Shown one piece after another: positions 1 through 5,665 of a stretch of DNA of 8,627 nucleotides (position 1 is its first letter; every line of letters begins with the position of its first letter). The notes below the pieces were generated by a model. It ran no database searches. It had not been told where the DNA came from and saw only the letters and a list, made by a program, of their open reading frames with translations. Origin of the DNA: AV17 sp046262735. Its GTDB lineage: Bacteria > Verrucomicrobiota > Verrucomicrobiia > Chthoniobacterales > UBA10450. The stretch is taken from positions 1 through 8,627 of the forward strand of contig JBHEMD010000207.1 of assembly GCA_046262735.1 (NCBI GenBank), read 5' to 3'. A program made the translations under genes and the position numbers.

Positions 1-747
1 GCCCTTCTCCGGAAATTGCGAGCGGTAATTGTTTTCGAGCGTAGCCAGCGCAGCCTTCGCCTGCTCAAGGGTGACGCCCGGCTTCAAGCGCCCGACCACG
101 CGCAGAAATGTCGAGCCGCGCATCAACTGCTCGTAGGAAAAGCCTGGGATGGCGATCGGTTTCGTCGTCCAGATATCGGCCCGTGGTGTTCCCGTCCAGG
201 AGACCGGCAGTTTCGGAATCACGCCCACGATCGTGTGCGTCACGCCATCGAGCACGATCGTTTTCCCGATAACGTCCTCGCTGCCCGCGAACCGCGCTTT
301 CCAAAAGCGGTCCGTGATGATCGCCACATCCGCGCCTTCTTCTTCCTGCGGCAGAAACGTTCGGCCCATGAATGGCCGCACTCCGAGCACGTCGAACCAG
401 TTCGCTGTCGTTTTGGCCATCGGCACCGACAACGGATCGCCGAGACCCGTCACCGTCGCCGCCTGTCGATTTTCCGCCGCAAACCCGGAGAAAATCGTCT
501 GCGCATCGCGATAAAGCATGTATCGCGGCGCCGACATCTGGAACTCGTCCGTCCGCCCTTTCCCCTGGGTCAAAATATGCAGGACCCGCTCTGGTTCCTG
601 AAACGGCAGGCCTTTCAAGAAGAGATCGTTGATCAGCGAAAAGATTGCCGTGTTCAGCCCGATCCCGAGCGTGAGGGTGATAACGGCGATCGCAGTGAAC
701 GCCGGAGATTGTCGAAGTTTACGGAAAGCGAAGCGAATGTCGTTCAT
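1..747 (-). CDS. FtsX/MacB-type ABC permease (ADOP family), partial, C-terminus beyond left edge (permease A)
   Basis: Only the N-terminal 249 residues are in the window; the frame stays open to base 1. The ATG at 745..747 is chosen because the protein then starts MNDIRFAFRKLRQSPAF, the same N-terminus as the other family members here. Residues 1-16 form a short basic cytoplasmic segment. TM1 spans about 17-37. The rest is the first MacB-type periplasmic core domain, with family landmarks LTANW-like TTANWFDVLGVRP (about 113-125), FLPQEEEGADVA (131-142), LDGVTHTIVGV (167-177) and FLRVVGRLKPGVTLEQA (214-230). The FtsX core, the second periplasmic domain and the last helices should lie outside the window. 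It follows permease B by only 8 bp, so it is probably co-transcribed and possibly translationally coupled. Its nearest relative in the window is permease C. There is no nucleotide-binding motif. Family assignment is strong; substrate is unknown. Confidence 0.93.
   Translation of the reverse strand, partial: MNDIRFAFRKLRQSPAFTAIAVITLTLGIGLNTAIFSLINDLFLKGLPFQEPERVLHILTQGKGRTDEFQMSAPRYMLYRDAQTIFSGFAAENRQAATVTGLGDPLSVPMAKTTANWFDVLGVRPFMGRTFLPQEEEGADVAIITDRFWKARFAGSEDVIGKTIVLDGVTHTIVGVIPKLPVSWTGTPRADIWTTKPIAIPGFSYEQLMRGSTFLRVVGRLKPGVTLEQAKAALATLENNYRSQFPEKG
700..747 (-). repeat. N-terminal coding repeat, copy in permease A (pairs with 5587..5634)
   Basis: The first 16 codons of permease A differ from those of permease C at only about six of 48 bases, and the encoded residues are identical. 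Similarity continues further downstream at protein level: 42 of the first 50 residues are identical. This is a paralogous coding repeat marking A and C as close relatives at their N-termini. Confidence 0.7.
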
Positions 748-755
748 AGTGCGAA
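748..755 (-). other. 8-bp junction between permease B stop and permease A start
   Basis: Only eight bases separate the TAA stop of permease B from the ATG of permease A, too few for a promoter or terminator. No Shine-Dalgarno-like purine run precedes the ATG within the gap or the end of B. Ribosomes finishing B could re-initiate on A, so translational coupling is plausible but inferred. Confidence 0.6.
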
Positions 756-1058
756 TTATTCGGTACGCAACGCCTGAACCGGATCGACGAGTGTGGCGCG
801 GCGCGCCGGCAACAGACACGCAACCAACGCGACCGCCGCCAGCAGCACCGTCGCTCCGCCGAGCAGGGCCGGATTGTACGCTGAGACCTGATAAAGCTGG
901 GATGTAATCAATCGGCCGATTACGAACGCGGAGACAATTCCGATCGCCAGCCCAATAATGACCGGTTTCATTCCCTGATTCACGACCAGGCGCAATACAT
1001 CGCGCGTTTGCGCGCCGAGGGCCATGCGGACGCCAATTTCACCGGTGCGTTGCTCAAC
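756..1058 (-). repeat. C-terminal coding repeat, copy in permease B (pairs with 3217..3519)
   Basis: This stretch encodes the last 100 residues and stop of permease B. Compared residue by residue with the matching end of permease C it has 15 differences, so 85% identity. Exact DNA matches persist, for example a 21-base match at 960..980 against 3421..3441. The part that matches is the cytoplasmic loop, the last two helices and the C-terminal tail. It is a paralogous direct repeat inside coding sequence, not a mobile element. Confidence 0.8.
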
Positions 1059-3176
1059 CGTGTAAGAAACCGCTCCATAAATTCCGACCATCGCAAGCAC
1101 GACCGCGACGGCGGCGAAAACACCGAGCAAAGTCATGCTGAGCCGGCGTTGGCCTAACGACTCATCCACGATTTGATTCATCGTGCTCGGCTGAATAATG
1201 GGAAGACCGCGGTCGATTTTGCTGAGCGCTCCTCGCACAATTCCCACAGCCGCCTCCGGCTTAACTCCGCTTCGGACGGTGACCCAGATGAAGGCGCCCG
1301 AGCGTTGTGGCCACGGCCGATAAAACTCCACATCATTTGTCAGATCCAGTCGCTGCGATCGGACATCGGCCACGACTCCTACCACTTCTGCGGGCAGACC
1401 GGTGTTGTTGTCCGTGCCGAAAAAGATCCGCTTCCCGATTGGATCTTCGTTGGGGTAGAGACGTTGCGCGGTCGATTTGCTGATGAGCACGACCGCCGGC
1501 TTATCCGCTCCATCGCGTTCGTCGAAATCGCGGCCGGCAAGGAGTGGAATACCGAATGTCTTCAGAAACCCTGGGGAAACGCTGCGGGTCAAACCAAGTG
1601 GGCGTTGATTCACCGGAACTGGATTGCCATCAACGCGAGCGTAGGGAGAGCGCGAGTTGTTTCCACTCAACGGAACGCCGTCACTGATCGCGGAGAGTTC
1701 AATTCCAGACGTCGTTTTCAATTCGCTCAAAAGACGATCGACGAAACGCGCGCGCGCTTCCGGATCGGGATACTGTGTAGGCGGCAAACCGATTCCGCCG
1801 ACCCAGAGATGTTCCGATTTGAACCCGGAAGGTTGTTGGCTCAGGCGAACGAAACTCGCGATGAGAAGCGCGGCGCCTGCGAGAAGGACGACGGAAAGTC
1901 CAACCTGCGCTGCGACCAGACCTCGGCGCAAACGGTGTTGAGCGCGGCTTCCACTGATGGCCCGGCCGCCATCCTTCAATCCATCGACGAGATCAGCGCG
2001 CGAACTTTGCCAGGCCGGATATGTGCCCATGGCAACGCCGGTAAGAAGCGAAATTCCCAACGTGAAGAAGAGGACGGTAGGATTTAGTGCGATACCGCCT
2101 TCGAGCGGCAGGTTATTTGCGCCGAGTTTCGGGATTACGGAAACGGCCCAAAGTGCGAGACACGTACCGACCACACCGGCAAGCAAGCTGACTAGCGTGC
2201 TTTCGAAAACAAACAATCTGACGACATTTTGGCGTGACGCGCCGAGGGCCATGCGCAACGCGATCTCGTGCCGGCGGCCGGTAAACCTAACGAGCAATAG
2301 ATTCGCCACGTTGCTGCATGCGATAAGCAGGACGGAACCGACTGCGGCGAGCAGCGTGTACAAAGCCGGCCGCAGATCTCCCGTCGCATCTTCGGCTGCG
2401 GGAATGATAACGGGCGTCCAGGAATTATCGGCGTTGTCGGGACGTTCCTGGCGATAACTCTGATGGAGGGACGGCATCGCCGCCTGCGCCTGCTCGATCG
2501 AGACGCCGGGTTTCAGCCGGCCCACCACCCTTAAAAAACTGACGCCGCGCATAAGGCGTTCCTGGGTGAGGCCTGGGAATCCAAACGGTTTTGCGGTGAT
2601 GACCTCGAGATCCCGGCCGAACCAGGCGACCGGCGGGTTCGGTATCACCCCCACAATGGTGGTCGGCATGCCATTCAGCGTGACGCTTCGGCCGATCACT
2701 TGCGGATCGGAGTTGAGCCGATTGCGCCAGAAGTTTGCGCTAACCAGCGCGACATCAGCTTTCATCTCTTCTTCCGGCAGAAAAAGCCGCCCGAGAATCG
2801 GACGCACGCCGAGTGTCTCCATGTAATTTGCCGTCATGTTATCGCCGTTGAGCTGAATCGGATCGCCAATGCCGGTCATGATGAAACCAGTCCCGGTATC
2901 GGCGGCCAGATTGGAGAACACAGTTTGGCCATCGCGAAAATGCCAGAAGCGCGGGACCGACATCGGTAACTTTTCCAAGTTCCTCTCTTTGGCCTCGGCC
3001 TGTATGACCACGAGTCGATCCGGTTCGGCAAATGGGAGCCCGCGCAAAAAGAGATTGTGAATCAAACTAAAGATGGCGGTGTTCGCGCCGATGCCGAGCG
3101 CGAGGGTGATCACAGCCAGAAGTGTGAAGCCTGGTGATTTCAGAAGTTGGCGAAATGCAAAGCGGAGGTCTGTCAT
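756..3176 (-). CDS. Duplicated MacB/FtsX-type orphan ABC permease (ADOP family), 806 aa (permease B)
   Basis: This is an inner-membrane permease of the MacB/FtsX superfamily in its tandem-duplicated ADOP form. Predicted order: TM1 about 17-37; periplasmic domain 1 about 40-265; TMs about 270-296, 322-345 and 368-388 (first FtsX core); TM about 418-440; periplasmic domain 2 about 445-675; TMs about 681-703, 738-758 and 770-790 (second FtsX core). The cytoplasmic loops EIALRMALGASRQNVVRL (304-321) and EIGVRMALGAQTRDVLRL (713-730) match each other, showing the internal duplication. It ends in LLPARRATLVDPVQALRTE and stop TAA. The frame is open 64 codons further upstream, but that extension is arginine-rich, runs over the end of permease C and is unlike the family; the ATG at 3174..3176 gives the standard MTDLRFAFRQLLKSPGF start. 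No Walker motifs are seen, so a separate ATPase is needed for transport. Substrate is unknown. Confidence 0.95.
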   Translation of the reverse strand: MTDLRFAFRQLLKSPGFTLLAVITLALGIGANTAIFSLIHNLFLRGLPFAEPDRLVVIQAEAKERNLEKLPMSVPRFWHFRDGQTVFSNLAADTGTGFIMTGIGDPIQLNGDNMTANYMETLGVRPILGRLFLPEEEMKADVALVSANFWRNRLNSDPQVIGRSVTLNGMPTTIVGVIPNPPVAWFGRDLEVITAKPFGFPGLTQERLMRGVSFLRVVGRLKPGVSIEQAQAAMPSLHQSYRQERPDNADNSWTPVIIPAAEDATGDLRPALYTLLAAVGSVLLIACSNVANLLLVRFTGRRHEIALRMALGASRQNVVRLFVFESTLVSLLAGVVGTCLALWAVSVIPKLGANNLPLEGGIALNPTVLFFTLGISLLTGVAMGTYPAWQSSRADLVDGLKDGGRAISGSRAQHRLRRGLVAAQVGLSVVLLAGAALLIASFVRLSQQPSGFKSEHLWVGGIGLPPTQYPDPEARARFVDRLLSELKTTSGIELSAISDGVPLSGNNSRSPYARVDGNPVPVNQRPLGLTRSVSPGFLKTFGIPLLAGRDFDERDGADKPAVVLISKSTAQRLYPNEDPIGKRIFFGTDNNTGLPAEVVGVVADVRSQRLDLTNDVEFYRPWPQRSGAFIWVTVRSGVKPEAAVGIVRGALSKIDRGLPIIQPSTMNQIVDESLGQRRLSMTLLGVFAAVAVVLAMVGIYGAVSYTVEQRTGEIGVRMALGAQTRDVLRLVVNQGMKPVIIGLAIGIVSAFVIGRLITSQLYQVSAYNPALLGGATVLLAAVALVACLLPARRATLVDPVQALRTE

Positions 3177-3216
3177 AACATTTTCGATTCTGGATCTTCG
3201 ATTTTGATTTGGAGAT
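3177..3216 (-). other. 40-bp AT-rich gap between permeases C and B with a short direct repeat
   Basis: This is the longest non-coding stretch in the window. It is AT-rich against GC-rich surroundings and holds two copies of TTCGATT on the plus strand (3183..3189 and 3197..3203, AATCGAA on the coding strand) spaced 14 bases apart, followed by the similar TTTTGATTT. No Shine-Dalgarno is seen before the permease B start. The gap is too short for a convincing promoter, and no terminator hairpin is visible. Confidence 0.5.
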
Positions 3217-3519
3217 TCATTCCGTCCGCAACGCCTGGACCGGGTCGACGAGTGCGGCGCGGCGGGCCGGCAACAGACACGCGACCAGCGCAATGGCGGC
3301 GAGCACAATGGTCGCGCCGCCGAGCAACGCCGGATTGTGCGCCGAAACCTCAAAGAGTTGCGAGGCAATCAATCGCCCAAGTGCAAAAGCAGCGACGATT
3401 CCAATGGCGAGGCCCGTTACGACCGGTTTCATTCCCTGATTGATGATTAAGCGCAACACGTCGCGGGTTTGCGCGCCGAGGGCCATTCGCACACCGATTT
3501 CTCCGGTGCGCTGTTCGAC
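3217..3519 (-). repeat. C-terminal coding repeat, copy in permease C (pairs with 756..1058)
   Basis: This is the second copy of the paralogous direct repeat, in the same orientation and about 2.46 kb away. It encodes the final cytoplasmic loop, the last two helices and the tail of permease C. Recombination between the two copies would remove or duplicate one whole permease unit while keeping the reading frame. Confidence 0.8.
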
Positions 3520-5634
3520 CGTGTAAGCAACAGCGCCATAAATTCCAATGCTCGCGAGCAACAAGGCGACGCCGGCAAAAATTCCCAGCAGCCAGGTCAT
3601 CAAGCGTGCCTGACCAAGCGCTTGCGCGACAACTGCATCCATCATTTGCGGGATGGCAATCGCCAGGCCCGGGTTCACTTTGTTAATCGCGGACTGCACC
3701 GCTTTGGTTGCAGCATCCAATTTCAGGTTTGTGTGGATGGTGACATTAACGAACGGAAAATTTTCCTGCGACCAGGGCAGATAAAATTCCATTCCGGGCG
3801 CTTCATTCACGCGAACCGAGCGAACATCGCCGACGATGCCGACGATTTCGTAAGGCACCCCAAGACTCGAGACGAGCAAAGTTTTGCCGATTGGATTTTC
3901 ATTTGGGTAAACTTTTTTCGCCCCGGCCTGGCTGATCAGACAAACTTTTTGCGAGTCGGCCGTGTCGTGTTCATTGAATTCGCGTCCGGTCAGTAGCGGG
4001 ATTCCCCATGTTCGAAAATAACCGGGTCCTATGTCGTGGCTCGGCCCATTGGCGCGTTTTTCGATCGGCGGAACTTCGCGATCCCCGCGCGCGTAAAGTG
4101 TGCGATTGCCGCCATTCAGCGGGATATCGCCGCTTATAGTCGCGTTTTCGATGCCGGGAACATCACGCAACGCGTCGAGAGTTTGTTCAGCAAAACGTTG
4201 TCGCGACGGCGCGTCGGCATATTGCGATGCAGGCAATGTAATTGCACCGGTCCAAAGATTTTGGGAACGGAATCCAACGTTCTGCTGAGTGAGACGAATA
4301 AAACTCGTGATCAGCAACGCCGCGCCCGCTAACAGTGTGACCGATAGCGCGACTTGCGCGCCGACCAGAATTTTGCGGAACCGTTGCTGTCTCATGCTGC
4401 CGCTGGTACCGCGGCCGCCCTCTTTCAATGCCTCAACCAGATCCGCGTGGGAACCTTGGAGTGCCGGATAAATTCCCATGAGCAGGCCGGTCAACAGCGA
4501 CAAGGCAACTGTAAAAAGAAGGACCGGTAGCGAGACACTCGCGGTGTTTGCTTCCAAGGGCAGAAAATTCGAGGCCATGCCCGGAACGAGCGGGACCAGC
4601 CGCCAAGCGACGAACGCTCCGACGAGTCCCGCAATCGCGCTCACCAACAGGCTCTCGAAAACGAAAAGGCGCACCACGCTCGCGCGCGACGCTCCAATCG
4701 CCATTCGCAACGCAATCTCGCGACGACGGCCGCTGAAACGAACGAGCAAGAGATTCGCCACATTGCTGCACGCGATCAACAATACGAAGGTGACCGCCGC
4801 AAAAAGTGTGATGAAACCGGCTCGAAAGTTTTGCGTTACATCTTCGGGCAGCGTTCGGACGGTCGTCACCAGCGTGCTGTCGATCTTGTTCGGGTACTGC
4901 GCGAGATAACTGTGATCGAGCGATGGCAACCCGGCCTTGACCTGACCAAGCGTCATTCCGGGTTTCATTCGGCCAATGACGCGAAGAAAACTGGTGCCGC
5001 GCATCATCCGATCGTAACTGAATCCCGGAAGTTGGAACGGTTTCGTCGTCCAGACTTCGGCGATCGGGTTCGCGCCGAACCAGGTCACGGGCATATTCGG
5101 CAAAACTCCAACGATTGTGTGGGTCACGCCGTCCAGCGTAATGCTGCGCCCGATCACATTTGGATCGCCGCCCAGCCGCTTCTGCCAGAAAGCTTTCGTG
5201 ACGAGGGCGACATCGGCGCCCTCTTCTTCCTGCGGCAAGAAGTTCCGCCCCATAATTGGATGCACGCCGAGAAGATCGAAATAGTTTGCGGTCAATCTCC
5301 CCCCGAAAACCTGAACCGCATCGCCCAGCCCGGTCAGGGTAAACGCGAAGAAATTCTCCCCTGCAATCGCATCGAACAGGGTCTGGCCTTCCCGATAATG
5401 CATATATCGCGGGGCCGAGACGCCGATGTCGACCAACTCGCGCGATTTATCGCCGCCGTAAAGATGGACGACCCGCGACGGTTCCTTGAAGGGGAGCCGG
5501 CGCAGGAAAAGATCGTTGACCAGGCTAAAGATGGTCGTGTTCAAACCGATGCCAAGGGCAAGGGTCAGCACGGCAATGAAGGTGAACGCCGGCGATTGTC
5601 GAAGTTTGCGAAAGGCGAAACGAATATCGTTCAT
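3217..5634 (-). CDS. Duplicated MacB/FtsX-type orphan ABC permease (ADOP family), 805 aa (permease C)
   Basis: This has the same eight-helix, two-lobe architecture as permease B. TM1 is about 17-37; periplasmic domain 1 about 40-268; helices about 272-297, 324-348 and 371-391; helix about 421-443; periplasmic domain 2 about 446-676; helices about 680-702, 737-757 and 770-790. Family landmarks include FLPQEEEGADVA (132-143), LLIACSNVANLLLVRF (285-300), EIALRMAIGASRASVVRL (306-323) and EIGVRMALGAQTRDVLRL (712-729). The start at 5632..5634 gives MNDIRFAFRKLRQSPAF; the open frame runs 22 codons further upstream but would overlap permease D, so it was not used. A weak GGAAA sits about 7 bases before the ATG. 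Stop is TGA. The last 100 residues are 85% identical to permease B, whereas the first 50 are 84% identical to permease A. No ATPase motifs are present. Substrate is unknown. Confidence 0.95.
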   Translation of the reverse strand: MNDIRFAFRKLRQSPAFTFIAVLTLALGIGLNTTIFSLVNDLFLRRLPFKEPSRVVHLYGGDKSRELVDIGVSAPRYMHYREGQTLFDAIAGENFFAFTLTGLGDAVQVFGGRLTANYFDLLGVHPIMGRNFLPQEEEGADVALVTKAFWQKRLGGDPNVIGRSITLDGVTHTIVGVLPNMPVTWFGANPIAEVWTTKPFQLPGFSYDRMMRGTSFLRVIGRMKPGMTLGQVKAGLPSLDHSYLAQYPNKIDSTLVTTVRTLPEDVTQNFRAGFITLFAAVTFVLLIACSNVANLLLVRFSGRRREIALRMAIGASRASVVRLFVFESLLVSAIAGLVGAFVAWRLVPLVPGMASNFLPLEANTASVSLPVLLFTVALSLLTGLLMGIYPALQGSHADLVEALKEGGRGTSGSMRQQRFRKILVGAQVALSVTLLAGAALLITSFIRLTQQNVGFRSQNLWTGAITLPASQYADAPSRQRFAEQTLDALRDVPGIENATISGDIPLNGGNRTLYARGDREVPPIEKRANGPSHDIGPGYFRTWGIPLLTGREFNEHDTADSQKVCLISQAGAKKVYPNENPIGKTLLVSSLGVPYEIVGIVGDVRSVRVNEAPGMEFYLPWSQENFPFVNVTIHTNLKLDAATKAVQSAINKVNPGLAIAIPQMMDAVVAQALGQARLMTWLLGIFAGVALLLASIGIYGAVAYTVEQRTGEIGVRMALGAQTRDVLRLIINQGMKPVVTGLAIGIVAAFALGRLIASQLFEVSAHNPALLGGATIVLAAIALVACLLPARRAALVDPVQALRTE
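5587..5634 (-). repeat. N-terminal coding repeat, copy in permease C (pairs with 700..747)
   Basis: This is the partner of the N-terminal coding repeat in permease A. The equivalent region of permease B is less similar: 34 of the first 50 residues match permease C, against 42 for permease A. Confidence 0.7.
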
Positions 5635-5665
5635 ATAAATTTCCGGATTGAGTGTTTGGTTGAAA
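5635..5665 (-). other. 31-bp gap between permeases D and C
   Basis: This short gap holds a weak GGAAA about 7 bases ahead of the permease C ATG, the closest thing to a ribosome binding site in the window. No promoter or terminator is recognisable. The D stop context (GAATGATTTC on the coding strand) is the same as at the end of permease E. Confidence 0.45.

Noticed and set aside
752..762. Perfect short palindrome CGAATTATTCG spanning the permease B stop
   Set aside because: Five-base arms with a one-base centre cannot make a stable hairpin, and part of it is fixed by the conserved Glu-stop codons. It is neither a terminator nor a convincing operator.
16..777. Plus-strand open frame of 253 codons opposite permease A
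   Set aside because: It is antisense to the conserved N-terminal lobe of permease A; the composition is typical of a reverse-complement shadow.
796..814. Exact 19-base match to 8206..8224, considered as a mobile or att-type repeat
   Set aside because: Both copies encode the same conserved C-terminal LLPARRAT segment of the permeases, so common ancestry and protein constraint explain the match.
1173..2087. Long open frame on the plus strand (304 codons) antisense to permease B
   Set aside because: It lies wholly inside a well-supported permease gene and its translation has no hydrophobic or domain pattern. Such antisense openness is common in GC-rich coding DNA.
3177..3368. 64-residue N-terminal extension of permease B from an upstream Met
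   Set aside because: The extension is arginine/proline-rich, overlaps the end of permease C and is not like the family N-terminus, which begins exactly at the ATG at 3174..3176.
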